Below are positions 5,666 through 13,796 of a stretch of DNA of 14,850 nt, in pieces. The DNA is taken from contig JAFOZN010000221.1 in NCBI GenBank assembly GCA_017391185.1, forward strand, positions 1-14,850, given 5' to 3'. A model generated the notes under the pieces. The model was given only the letters and a program-made list of their open reading frames with translations. It was not told the DNA's origin and ran no database searches. The stretch comes from Alistipes sp. GTDB lineage: Bacteria > Bacteroidota > Bacteroidia > Bacteroidales > Rikenellaceae. How positions within the stretch are numbered: position 1 is the stretch's first letter; every line of letters begins with the position of its first letter. The position numbers and the translations under genes were made by a program.

Positions 5666-8023
5666 TTAATACAAATTAAATCTCAGTCCGAGATAGAACT
5701 TACGTCCCATCAATGGGCCCCACACACTCGAAGAGTTAAACGCTGGAGAGAATGGATCTGCGGCATTGAGGATTGGATCGGGCTGGATATAGTTACCGAT
5801 ATTCTCACATCCCAAATACAACTCTACGCTACGGATCTTGCGGCTTACCTGAGCATAGAACATCGGATATGCAGGCGATAGCTCAGCCTTAGCCAGATTT
5901 CCATCCAGAGATGGGCGGCGCATAGGGCCGTTATACTGAGCCGTAACATCGAATACCCATTTGCGGAAAGGCAAAGCGTATTGCAGATTAATCAAAGTCT
6001 TATATCGGCTGGTCAAAGGACGCTCCACCTCAAAGAGCTCGCCATCACGATTCAAAGTGATGAGGCTGTTGGTATAGCGGAATGTAGCGAATACATCGAA
6101 GCCCTTGAGCGGTGTCCATTGGAAATCTACCTGATAGGTATCGGTGAATGAACGCTCGCCATTGTTATAGACCAATATCTGATCCCCCGCAAACTCCTGA
6201 TCAGCCAAAACGGTGTTGTAGAGTTGTGTGCGGAAATAATCGAAGCTCAACGTAGCATCCTCATAGCCACCCAACTTGATATATTGTGTAAGGCTACCAC
6301 CCGCAGTAAGAGCCTTCTCTATATCATCATTTAGCCCTGCCACCGAGAACCTACGACCTGTAGCCATCATCCAGATATTATCTGTAACGATATTGGCTCG
6401 GCGATAACCCAAACCTGCCGAGGCACGCAAAATAGTAGTCGGAGTAATATCCCATTTGATATGCGAGCGAGGCGTTAGAGCGAAATACTCCTTTGGAGCG
6501 TAATACATTGCCCCATCGGTCACATTTTTACCCCTATTCTCTGAACCCAACCAATCACCACGCAGACCTACAACCAAAGAGAATTTATCCTTGAGACTGT
6601 AGGTATATTCGGCATACACACCAGGCTCCAACTGCTGGAATTTATTGATGGTTTGATTTGATGCTCTAAATATATCTGACAGTCCTGAACGACTCTCTGC
6701 CCAGCGATTGATGATATCCTCACGACTAACATTCGCCAAAAGCGAAGCTCCAAAAATCATTGATGAGCGTGTCGAGAAGTAGTGAGCATAAGAGAGATTA
6801 AACCAGTATGAGTCCTCTTTTGCATCGAAGTTATTCAGACCAAAATAGGCATCTTCGCTGAAATGATTATAATCTACTACCAATGCGATATTAGAACGAA
6901 GTTCGGTATCCTCCTCTTCATCATAAACCGAAGCTCCTACGGGAGTTCCCATCTTGAAGTAGGCATTAAAACCATCGTTTTCCATACGAGAGCCGTAGAC
7001 CGACATCTTATTCATCATCTCATCATAGAGGCCCTTTTTATAGCCATTCTGACCTCCCAAACGATTCTCGTCAACATACTTCCATCCCCAACGGATCTGA
7101 GTTCCGCCAACGCTCTGCCACAACCATTTATTGGCGATATTAATCTGTCGTGCCTCAGGAAGATCTCTAAAGCCATCATGATTTAAATCATGAGATTGAG
7201 TATCCATCGAGCCATGCGCCATAATCACGGTAGAGAGGCGTTTATCGGCAGTCAAAGGAATAGCCGATGTGATATTTACCTCTGGTTTAAGCTCGCTATC
7301 GAAATAGAGATTTACGAACAAACGCTCCTCATCGGTAGGCTTACGATGCTCCAAATTGATCTGACCTGTAATAGCCTCGTGACCTGCAGTCACAGAAGAT
7401 ACACCCTTAGAGACCTGAATCGAATTGAGCCACATACCTGGGGTATAGTTCAAACCGTATGGAGAACTCAGACCTCGCATAATAGGACGATTCTCATCCA
7501 GAAGTTGAGTATATGTACCCGTAAGGCCAAGCATCTTGATTTGGCGCGCGCCCGAGATAGCATCACTATAACCAACGGTCACCGATGCAGAATTCTCAAA
7601 GCTCTCTGCAAGATTACAGCAAGCCATCTTACACAAGCCCGCAAAGGAGATAGTCTCACCCTTTAAAATTCCATCTCGCTTGACATAGTTTCCAAGCGTA
7701 CTCTCGACAACAACCTCTTCGATCTCTGTATCGGATTTAAGCTCAAAATCTAGCCTCTCTACACCATCTGCTACGCGGATTGTATCATTCTTATAGCCGA
7801 TATATGATGCGATAAGCTGATCATAACCCTTTACTCGGTGAATCGTAAAGCTTCCATCCAAAGCACTACTAACACCCACAGAAGTGCCAGCCCAATAGAT
7901 AGAGGCTCCGATCAGAGGCTCAGTATTATCAGCACCCTTAACCACACCCTTGATGCTCTGAGCCGAGGCCACAAAGCTAATCAGAGAGAGCGTAAAGCAA
8001 AATAATATATTCTTGATTTTCAT
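5666..8023 (-). CDS. TonB-dependent outer-membrane receptor, heavy-metal-linked subfamily
   Basis: Outer-membrane beta-barrel importer energised by TonB; 785 residues. In order: signal peptide (1-21, ending VASA), a carboxypeptidase-regulatory-like beta-sandwich (about 23-95, SIKGVVKGADNTEPLIGASI), a TonB-box-like segment (IEEVVVES, 101-108), a plug (about 115-235), and the barrel, ending in an aromatic residue (LRFNLY). The plug holds a cysteine cluster C131-KMA-C135-C136 (LCKMACCNLAESFE), which I associate with the Bacteroidota receptors found beside HMA-domain genes. The operon neighbours (HMA protein, Cys/His-rich protein) support transition-metal or metal-chelate uptake, copper being the leading guess. 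It is not a SusC-type glycan importer: no SusD partner is present. The preceding 70-base gap shows no clear promoter, so it is probably transcribed from upstream. Confidence 0.92.
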   Translation of the reverse strand: MKIKNILFCFTLSLISFVASAQSIKGVVKGADNTEPLIGASIYWAGTSVGVSSALDGSFTIHRVKGYDQLIASYIGYKNDTIRVADGVERLDFELKSDTEIEEVVVESTLGNYVKRDGILKGETISFAGLCKMACCNLAESFENSASVTVGYSDAISGARQIKMLGLTGTYTQLLDENRPIMRGLSSPYGLNYTPGMWLNSIQVSKGVSSVTAGHEAITGQINLEHRKPTDEERLFVNLYFDSELKPEVNITSAIPLTADKRLSTVIMAHGSMDTQSHDLNHDGFRDLPEARQINIANKWLWQSVGGTQIRWGWKYVDENRLGGQNGYKKGLYDEMMNKMSVYGSRMENDGFNAYFKMGTPVGASVYDEEEDTELRSNIALVVDYNHFSEDAYFGLNNFDAKEDSYWFNLSYAHYFSTRSSMIFGASLLANVSREDIINRWAESRSGLSDIFRASNQTINKFQQLEPGVYAEYTYSLKDKFSLVVGLRGDWLGSENRGKNVTDGAMYYAPKEYFALTPRSHIKWDITPTTILRASAGLGYRRANIVTDNIWMMATGRRFSVAGLNDDIEKALTAGGSLTQYIKLGGYEDATLSFDYFRTQLYNTVLADQEFAGDQILVYNNGERSFTDTYQVDFQWTPLKGFDVFATFRYTNSLITLNRDGELFEVERPLTSRYKTLINLQYALPFRKWVFDVTAQYNGPMRRPSLDGNLAKAELSPAYPMFYAQVSRKIRSVELYLGCENIGNYIQPDPILNAADPFSPAFNSSSVWGPLMGRKFYLGLRFNLY

Positions 8024-8093
8024 CCTTTTAGATTGATATAATTAAACAATTGCAAGAGTTAACACAAGTAACCTCCTGCTATCTATTTTGTAA

Positions 8094-8525
8094 TTATACC
8101 AATACTGGTGGAGCACGAAGAGAATTCCCCGTACTAAAGATTTCGGATATGTAGGGTAAGACAAATTCTCGATACAGATAACTTCCTGTCTGTTGGGATT
8201 CGCAACTATACGCATAGGAATCTGTAATTTGCGAGAGTATCAGACACAATCGATTCTGCAACGTATCATCTATTGCGCGGAATTGTGTATAAAGCTCTAT
8301 TTGAGTAGAGTGATTATGGTCACAACAACTCTTCTCAGAAAGAGTTACACCGCAACACTCTGTATGATGATGACTACACTCATGGGTGTGTCGAAATGCA
8401 GTATGGCAATCTGCCTTATGATGAGAGCAAGAGCATGTAAGCGACACTACGTCTGCGGCGAAAACCACCGAGACATAGATCACCAATAGCAACGAGGCTA
8501 TATATGCACATCCTCTACGCAACAT
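8094..8525 (-). CDS. Cys/His-rich exported protein, DUF6769-like
   Basis: No experimentally known function. The 143 residues start with a hydrophobic signal or anchor (about 8-24, IASLLLVIYVSVVFAA). Residues 31-72 form a remarkable metal-binding-type segment with 8 cysteines (31, 33, 40, 50, 57, 58, 67, 68) and 10 histidines (including HHH at 52-54). A helical-looking part with few such residues follows, and the C-terminus ends in LRAPPVLV. This ending and layout match the DUF6769-type proteins I recall beside metal-linked TonB receptors in Bacteroidota. It starts 7 bases after the PqqD-like gene and precedes the receptor. A role in periplasmic metal capture, buffering or sensing is a reasonable inference, not shown. 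Confidence 0.8.
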   Translation of the reverse strand: MLRRGCAYIASLLLVIYVSVVFAADVVSLTCSCSHHKADCHTAFRHTHECSHHHTECCGVTLSEKSCCDHNHSTQIELYTQFRAIDDTLQNRLCLILSQITDSYAYSCESQQTGSYLYREFVLPYISEIFSTGNSLRAPPVLV

Positions 8526-8532
8526 TCTTCTA

Positions 8533-8799
8533 CTACTCTATCAATTTACACTCCTTAAGAGTATCAATCCAGTTCTGGGCATCCACCTTAGCCTGAGACT
8601 CCTCCACCTCGTATTTCTCCAACAAAAGAGCTACCACATCCTTTGCTTCAAACTCCTTATCATATAGAGCATTCCACAACATAAGAGCACTCTCATTCAA
8701 CGATATTATCTTTGTCATATCTACGCCATAACGTCCCAACATGACAACTACATTATCGCCAAGAATCTCGCGGACTTTATACTCTTGGTTAATCCTCAT
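8533..8799 (-). CDS. PqqD-family peptide-binding protein, orphan
   Basis: Small winged-helix-like protein of 88 residues, full length for the PqqD family (PF05402). Visible family features are the N-terminal strands (YKVREILGDNVVVM), the ISLNESALMLWNAL block (about 33-46), and the acidic C-terminal helices ending DTLKECKLIE. PqqD proteins bind a precursor peptide and present it to a radical-SAM or other modifying enzyme. No such enzyme, and no obvious precursor peptide, is visible in this window. It is the first gene of the metal operon, 7 bases ahead of the Cys/His-rich protein. Orphan PqqD-like proteins are frequent in Bacteroidota and their job is largely unknown, so a RiPP role here is only a possibility. 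Confidence 0.85.
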   Translation of the reverse strand: MRINQEYKVREILGDNVVVMLGRYGVDMTKIISLNESALMLWNALYDKEFEAKDVVALLLEKYEVEESQAKVDAQNWIDTLKECKLIE

Positions 8800-8832
8800 C
8801 TACGCTAATTTACAATAAACAATATTACGGTA

Positions 8833-8840
8833 CAAATATA
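8833..8840 (-). promoter_or_regulatory. Candidate -7 element for the PqqD-TonB-HMA operon
   Basis: TATATTTG on the minus strand matches TAnnTTTG and lies 34 bases before the PqqD ATG (8799). No TTG-type -33 element is found at the proper spacing, so the promoter may be weak or need an activator, which would suit a metal-regulated operon. Low confidence. Confidence 0.4.
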
Positions 8841-8849
8841 CGAAATAAA

Positions 8850-8880
8850 TTGAGAAATCAGTACATTTTTCTTATTTTTG
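8850..8880 (+). promoter_or_regulatory. Bacteroidota-type sigma-ABfr promoter for recQ-exonuclease-rlmI
   Basis: TTG at 8850-8852, a 20-base spacer, then TATTTTTG at 8873-8880. The transcript would start near 8887, about 20 bases before the recQ ATG at 8908. It overlaps in space with the divergent promoter region of the metal operon. Confidence 0.65.
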
Positions 8881-8907
8881 CTCCGCAAAGAGGTAATTTA
8901 AAGGCAC

Positions 8908-10809
8908 ATGGAATCGTCTATCAAAGAAATATTGCATAAATACTGGGGGTACAGCGAGTTCCGCCCAGCCCAAGAGCAGATTATAAGCTCGGTAATGGCT
9001 GGTCGTGACACGTTGGCGCTAATGCCTACGGGTGGTGGTAAATCTTTGACCTACCAAGTGCCGACAATGGCTCGCAAAGGAGTTTGTATTGTCGTAACAC
9101 CGCTTATTGCGTTGATGAAAGATCAGGTTGACAGACTGCGTAAATTGGGCATTTCGGCAGTAGCGATTCATTCGGGTATGTCATACTCAAAAATAGACAT
9201 TGCGCTGGATAATTGCGTATATGGAGATGTCAAATTTCTATACATAGCTCCAGAGCGTTTGGCAACCGAGACCTTTAGACTCAGAGTGCAGCGTATGAAT
9301 GTTTCGCTACTGGCTGTGGATGAGGCGCATTGTATTTCACAATGGGGTTACGATTTCCGCCCTTCATATCTACGAATCGCCGAAGTCCGCAAGATGTTGC
9401 CAGAAGTTCCTATATTGGCTCTGACGGCATCGGCAACCGATATGGTCACCAAAGATATCATGAAGCACCTCGGCTTCAAGGAGGAGCATATCATACGTAG
9501 TAGTTTTGCCCGTCCTAATCTCTCTTACGCAGTGCGCCATACGGATGACAAAAATGAGCAACTATTGAGAATCGTGAATAATGTCACTGGTTCTGGTATT
9601 GTATATATGCAGTCGAGGGAGGGGTGCGAACAAGTGGCAACATTTCTACAAGAAAACGGTATCTCGGCATCATACTACCACGCAGGCCTACCCCACGCCG
9701 AACGAGAGATCAGACAAGAGGAGTGGACTTCAGGCAAGACACGAATTGTGGTGGCAACAAATGCCTTCGGAATGGGTATTGATAAGGCAGATGTGAGGTT
9801 TGTGGTACACTATACGATGAGCGACTCTCTGGAGAGTTACTATCAAGAGGCAGGAAGAGCAGGAAGAGATGGCAAGCGTAGCTATGCAGTAATGCTTGTT
9901 GCCTCGAACGATAGTTCACGTATCAGCAAACATTTTAGCGATGAGTTTCCTCCGTTGGAGCAAATCAAGCTCATATATGAGAAAGTTTGTGACTATGTGC
10001 AGGTAGCTGTTGGTGATGGACTCTATGCCTCGTATATATTTAATATACACGACTTTTGCAGACGTGAGCACATACACATCAGCCGAGTGAGAGCTGCGCT
10101 GAAACTCCTACAACAAAACAACTACCTCACCCTAACCGAAGAGGTGGACAACCCCGCCAGAATAATCTTCACCACAGGACGTGATGACCTCTACAAAATA
10201 CGTGTCTGCCAAGATGAGTTGGATAATATCATTCGTGTGATACTAAGACTCTATGACGGAGTATTCACAGAGTTCCGTTCTATTGACGAGAAGCAGATCG
10301 CAGCCATAAGCGGATATACGATAGATAAAGTACGAGAATTACTTAAACGTATGTGGCAGATGCGTATTATACGTTATATTCCAGCCAATACCACACCTAT
10401 ACTCTTTTTCAACGAGGAGCGATTGCCGACAAACGATCTATATATCTCACCAGAGAGTTATACCCATCGACTCAGGCTAACCCAAGAGCGATTCGAAAAT
10501 GTACTTCGATATATCGGCAACGAGCAGAGTTGCCGTAGCGTAATGATGCAAAACTATTTTGGAGATACAGACACTACGGTTTGCGGAGTATGCGATATAT
10601 GCATCAACAAGAAAAAGGAGATAAACAACAAGTCGAACTCTCTGGAAGATAAAGTTTTAACCCTGATACGCGAACAGAATCTCACCTCGCGCGAATTATG
10701 CCGACTCATCAAGCATGATCCCCAAGAGATTGCTTCAGCGGTGGAAAAGCTCAAGGCGGAAGATAAAATATATGCCGACAGAGGTGGTAAACTGATAATT
10801 ATTGAGTAA
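8908..10809 (+). CDS. recQ: ATP-dependent DNA helicase RecQ
   Basis: 3'-5' superfamily 2 helicase for recombination and fork repair; 633 residues. Helicase core: TGGGKS (Walker A, 41-46), TPLIALMKDQ (64-73), DEAH (138-141) with the RecQ aromatic loop HCISQWGYDFRPSY just after, TASAT, then in domain 2 FGMGIDKADVRFVVH and QEAGRAGRDG (motif VI). Zinc ligands C542, C559, C562 and C565 (C-GVCDIC) are present but lie near the C-terminus. About 200 residues, largely helical, separate them from the core, unlike E. coli RecQ where they follow the core directly. A short winged-helix-like tail (LTSRELCRLI onward) ends the protein, and no HRDC domain is seen. I believe this architecture is usual for one Bacteroidota RecQ class. 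It heads an operon with a DEDDy exonuclease gene 24 bases downstream. Confidence 0.93.
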   Translation: MESSIKEILHKYWGYSEFRPAQEQIISSVMAGRDTLALMPTGGGKSLTYQVPTMARKGVCIVVTPLIALMKDQVDRLRKLGISAVAIHSGMSYSKIDIALDNCVYGDVKFLYIAPERLATETFRLRVQRMNVSLLAVDEAHCISQWGYDFRPSYLRIAEVRKMLPEVPILALTASATDMVTKDIMKHLGFKEEHIIRSSFARPNLSYAVRHTDDKNEQLLRIVNNVTGSGIVYMQSREGCEQVATFLQENGISASYYHAGLPHAEREIRQEEWTSGKTRIVVATNAFGMGIDKADVRFVVHYTMSDSLESYYQEAGRAGRDGKRSYAVMLVASNDSSRISKHFSDEFPPLEQIKLIYEKVCDYVQVAVGDGLYASYIFNIHDFCRREHIHISRVRAALKLLQQNNYLTLTEEVDNPARIIFTTGRDDLYKIRVCQDELDNIIRVILRLYDGVFTEFRSIDEKQIAAISGYTIDKVRELLKRMWQMRIIRYIPANTTPILFFNEERLPTNDLYISPESYTHRLRLTQERFENVLRYIGNEQSCRSVMMQNYFGDTDTTVCGVCDICINKKKEINNKSNSLEDKVLTLIREQNLTSRELCRLIKHDPQEIASAVEKLKAEDKIYADRGGKLIIIE

Positions 10810-10833
10810 CTTTACGGCTCAAAATTTATACGA

Positions 10834-11586
10834 ATGGTTTTTCAATCTACAATAACAAACGAACAGACGGCTCAACTCAGCCCAGCTCATTTCGATGGCA
10901 AGATCATTGTCATCCAGAACGAAACGCAGATTGAAGAGGCTTGTCGTGACCTTGCATCACAACGCATCATAGGTTTCGACACCGAAACGCGACCATCATT
11001 CAAGGCGGGTGTAACCAATAAAGTATCTCTCCTGCAACTCTCCACCCAGGAGCGTTGTTATCTCATACGTTTGAATAGAGTCAAGCTCCACTCGGCAATT
11101 TTAAAGATCCTGAGTAACCCAAACATCATTAAAATCGGAGCAGATGTAGCTGGAGATATACGTTCGTTGCATGTACTACGCAACTTCAAAGAGCGAGGAT
11201 TCCTCGACTTGCAGAAGATTGTTTCGGCATGGGGTATTGAGGAGAAGAGTCTAAGAAAGATGTCGGCCATAGTATTGGGGGAGAGGGTATCCAAAGCCCA
11301 ACGGCTGAGTAATTGGGAGGCTAATCAACTCACCCCACAACAACAGATATACGCAGCTACAGATGCGTGGGTATGTATCAAGATATACGAAAAGTTGATG
11401 GCCACACCACCTCTACATCCCATCCCCCAAGAAGTAGAGGAGTCACAGGTTAGCGCTCAAGAGGCGAAAGCATCTACCAAAGAGTCAAAAACTCAAAAGT
11501 TTAAGCGTAAGAACTTTAGCCGTCAACACCTCACTCGCCGAGCCAACCGACATAAAGAAGAAAAAAGAGAACAAAAACAGAATTAA
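10834..11586 (+). CDS. DEDDy 3'-5' exonuclease, WRN-exonuclease/RNase D-like
   Basis: Single-domain 3'-5' exonuclease of 250 residues. The DEDDy catalytic set is complete: D49 and E51 (GFDTETRP), D108 (DVAGDIRSL), then Y173 and D177 (YAATDAW). Around the last motif, LSNWEANQLTPQQ resembles the WRN exonuclease domain more than RNase D, and no HRDC domain follows. The C-terminal 45 residues are low-complexity and very basic (about 205-250, rich in Lys, Arg and Gln), which suggests nonspecific DNA or RNA contact. It starts 24 bases after recQ and ends 10 bases before rlmI, so it is cotranscribed with both. Next to RecQ a DNA-repair exonuclease is most likely; next to RlmI an RNA role cannot be ruled out. 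Confidence 0.88.
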   Translation: MVFQSTITNEQTAQLSPAHFDGKIIVIQNETQIEEACRDLASQRIIGFDTETRPSFKAGVTNKVSLLQLSTQERCYLIRLNRVKLHSAILKILSNPNIIKIGADVAGDIRSLHVLRNFKERGFLDLQKIVSAWGIEEKSLRKMSAIVLGERVSKAQRLSNWEANQLTPQQQIYAATDAWVCIKIYEKLMATPPLHPIPQEVEESQVSAQEAKASTKESKTQKFKRKNFSRQHLTRRANRHKEEKREQKQN

Positions 11587-11596
11587 ATAGCAGATT

Positions 11597-12793
11597 ATGG
11601 GAGCAAAGATATATCTCAGACGCGGAAAAGAGGAATCACTACTACGTCGCCACCCTTGGATTTTTTCGGGTGCAATAGAGAGAGTAGAGTGTAAAGATGA
11701 GATCAAGGAGGGTGAGATCGTAGAGGTCTATACCAAAGCTGGAGATTTCATCGCCAGAGGTCACTATCAGATCGGATCTATTGCAGTACGTGTGCTCACA
11801 TTCGAGAAAGACGAAAAGATTGACCAAGAGTGGTGGAACAAGCGCATTGCCATTGCACATGATGTTCGCCGAAGTCTTTCGCTCACCGAGAACGAGAAGA
11901 CCAATTGCTATAGATTGATTCATGGCGAGGGTGACTCTCTACCAGGGTTGGTGGTAGATATATATGACACTACGGCGGTTGTGCAGTGCCATTCGGTAGG
12001 TATGTATCTCTCACGCATGGCCATTGCAGAGGCTCTCCGCAACACATACGGCGAGCGTATCACTGCCATTTATGACAAATCATCGCAGACCGTACCATTC
12101 AAGGCGGGACTTAATGCCGTAGATGGATATATCTGGGGAAGCTCAGATCATAAGAGCCATGTGGTATATGAGAACGGAGAGAAGTTTTTGGTCAATTGGG
12201 AGGAGGGACAGAAGACAGGTTTCTTCCTCGACCAAAGACAGAATAGAGAGTTGGTAAAACATTATGCCAAAGGTCGTACCGTACTCAATACGTTCTGTTA
12301 TACGGGAGGTTTCTCGGTATATGCTGCTTCGGGAGGAGCATTGGAGGTTTGCTCGGTAGATGCTTCGGAGCGTGCAGTAAAGCTTGCAGAGGAGAATATG
12401 CGCCTGAATTTCGGCCCAGAGTACAAACACGAGGCTGTAGCGGCTGATGCTGTGGAGTATATCAAACAGATTGGCAATAAATATGACTTGATAATACTCG
12501 ATCCACCAGCATTTGCCAAGCATCATAAGGTTTTGGGTAACGCAATGCAAGGTTACAAGCGTATCAATGCTCGTGCATTATCGCAGATTAAGAGTGGAGG
12601 AATACTCTTTACATTCTCTTGCTCACAAGCAGTCTCTAAGGAGTTATTCCGCACAACGGTATTCTCAGCTGCTGCCATAGCAGGGCGCAAGGTGAGAATC
12701 CTCCATCAGCTCACTCAACCAGCCGACCACCCGATTAATATCTACCACCCTGAGGGTGAATATCTCAAAGGTTTGGTACTCTATGTAGAATAG
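11597..12793 (+). CDS. rlmI: 23S rRNA (cytosine-C5) methyltransferase, RlmI family
   Basis: SAM-dependent RNA methyltransferase; E. coli RlmI makes m5C1962 in 23S rRNA. The 398 residues have an N-terminal PUA-type RNA-binding domain (about 1-75, LRRGKEESLLRRHPWIFSGA), a central domain, the FFLDQRQNR motif (209-217), and a Rossmann methyltransferase with SAM-binding motif I (LNTFCYTGGFSVYAA, 230-244). Next come the acidic motif II residue in CSVDASE (about 252-258), the catalytic-region motif DPPAFAK (302-308) and the cysteine motif FSCSQ with C342. All expected residues are present and the length is typical. It is the last gene of the recQ operon, directly followed by a strong terminator whose stem begins at the base after the stop codon. 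Assignment to the exact rRNA position is by family. Confidence 0.93.
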   Translation: MGAKIYLRRGKEESLLRRHPWIFSGAIERVECKDEIKEGEIVEVYTKAGDFIARGHYQIGSIAVRVLTFEKDEKIDQEWWNKRIAIAHDVRRSLSLTENEKTNCYRLIHGEGDSLPGLVVDIYDTTAVVQCHSVGMYLSRMAIAEALRNTYGERITAIYDKSSQTVPFKAGLNAVDGYIWGSSDHKSHVVYENGEKFLVNWEEGQKTGFFLDQRQNRELVKHYAKGRTVLNTFCYTGGFSVYAASGGALEVCSVDASERAVKLAEENMRLNFGPEYKHEAVAADAVEYIKQIGNKYDLIILDPPAFAKHHKVLGNAMQGYKRINARALSQIKSGGILFTFSCSQAVSKELFRTTVFSAAAIAGRKVRILHQLTQPADHPINIYHPEGEYLKGLVLYVE

Positions 12794-12825
12794 AAAAATG
12801 CGGTCAAGGATTTGACCGCATTTTT
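12794..12825. terminator. Strong bidirectional terminator
   Basis: Perfect 14-bp stem AAAAATGCGGTCAA (12794-12807) and its complement (12812-12825) around the 4-base loop GGAT. The A-run and T-run at the stem ends give a U-tract in both directions. It starts right after the rlmI stop and lies 2 bases from the stop of the convergent GH43 gene (12828). Confidence 0.9.
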
Positions 12826-12827
12826 AT

Positions 12828-13784
12828 TTACTCTCCCACCTTCGGAATAATTAACTTATCAGAAACTGACATAACATATTGATTTGCCTTTTTATCACGC
12901 TTAAGCACAAGTGGCGAGATAAGTGTCTGGCGAGGATGAATCTTCTGACGGTCATGATGAGCATGATAGACCATATAATAGCCATTGCCACGTTTAAAGA
13001 GAGAGTGGTGTCCTGTACCAACATAACCCAAATGGCGATGCAGGATAGGATTACCCTCATAACGGACATATGGCCCCATAACATTATCCGATACGGCAAA
13101 GCCTACGGCGTAATCTCGGCTCTGGTAATCATTGCAACTATATGTGAGATAGTATTTACCTTCATGGAGAATCACGCAAGGGCCTTCAGAAACGTATGCC
13201 TGCACATGCTCCCATGTATTTGACTCAGGCTTCAAGACCAATTTAGCACTCTCGATCTTCACAGTTGACATATCGTTACTCAACTCTGCCACCCAGATAC
13301 CATAAGGCTGGAAACGTACCCAAAAGATGTAGGGCTTGCCTTTATCCCAAAAGATAGATGAGTCGATACCCTTCTCCTCCATATATGGGCGTTTCTCGCG
13401 TTGCACAAAAGGGCCACATGGAGAATCAGACTCAGCATAGCAGATATGCTCCTCGGCACTATAGGTCATGATATATTTGCGTCCGAGTTTATATACCTCA
13501 GGAGCCCAAAACCACTTCTCACCCCAAGAGTCATCTTTATGCAGGGCCAAGCCTCCCTTAGCATTTCCACATAGATCGCTCCAAGACTTCAAATCCTGAG
13601 AGCGATAGACCACGATACCGTCATTGGAGTGAGTGCCATAGATATAATACCAACCATCCTCTTCCAATATAAATGGATCAGCCAAAAGTAACTGTCCCTG
13701 CTCGGCAGAGCCATCCTTAGACTGGGCCATAACAGAGATTCCCATAAGGGTCAACAAAGTGAGCAATATAGCAAACTTTTTCAT
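12828..13784 (-). CDS. Secreted glycoside hydrolase family 43 protein
   Basis: Exported glycosidase of the five-bladed beta-propeller type; 318 residues with a signal peptide (1-20, ending VMA). The three catalytic acids of GH43 are in place: base D36 in ADPFILEEDGWYYIYGT, pKa-tuning D141 in IDSSIFWD, and acid E200 in SEGPCVILHEGKYY. The WAPEV block (about 93-97) is also typical. Family members cleave arabinose- or xylose-containing glycans (alpha-L-arabinofuranosidase, beta-xylosidase) or galactans; the exact substrate cannot be read here. No lipoprotein cysteine is seen, so it is likely periplasmic or secreted. It lies 12 bases after ccsA on the same strand with no clear promoter in the gap, an unusual neighbour for cytochrome maturation genes. 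It carries no accessory binding domain. Confidence 0.9.
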   Translation of the reverse strand: MKKFAILLTLLTLMGISVMAQSKDGSAEQGQLLLADPFILEEDGWYYIYGTHSNDGIVVYRSQDLKSWSDLCGNAKGGLALHKDDSWGEKWFWAPEVYKLGRKYIMTYSAEEHICYAESDSPCGPFVQREKRPYMEEKGIDSSIFWDKGKPYIFWVRFQPYGIWVAELSNDMSTVKIESAKLVLKPESNTWEHVQAYVSEGPCVILHEGKYYLTYSCNDYQSRDYAVGFAVSDNVMGPYVRYEGNPILHRHLGYVGTGHHSLFKRGNGYYMVYHAHHDRQKIHPRQTLISPLVLKRDKKANQYVMSVSDKLIIPKVGE

Positions 13785-13796
13785 ATCACATAATTT

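Noticed and set aside
7190..7666. 158-codon plus-strand open frame inside the TonB receptor gene
   Set aside because: Antisense to the receptor's plug and early barrel, with no start context or recognisable motif.
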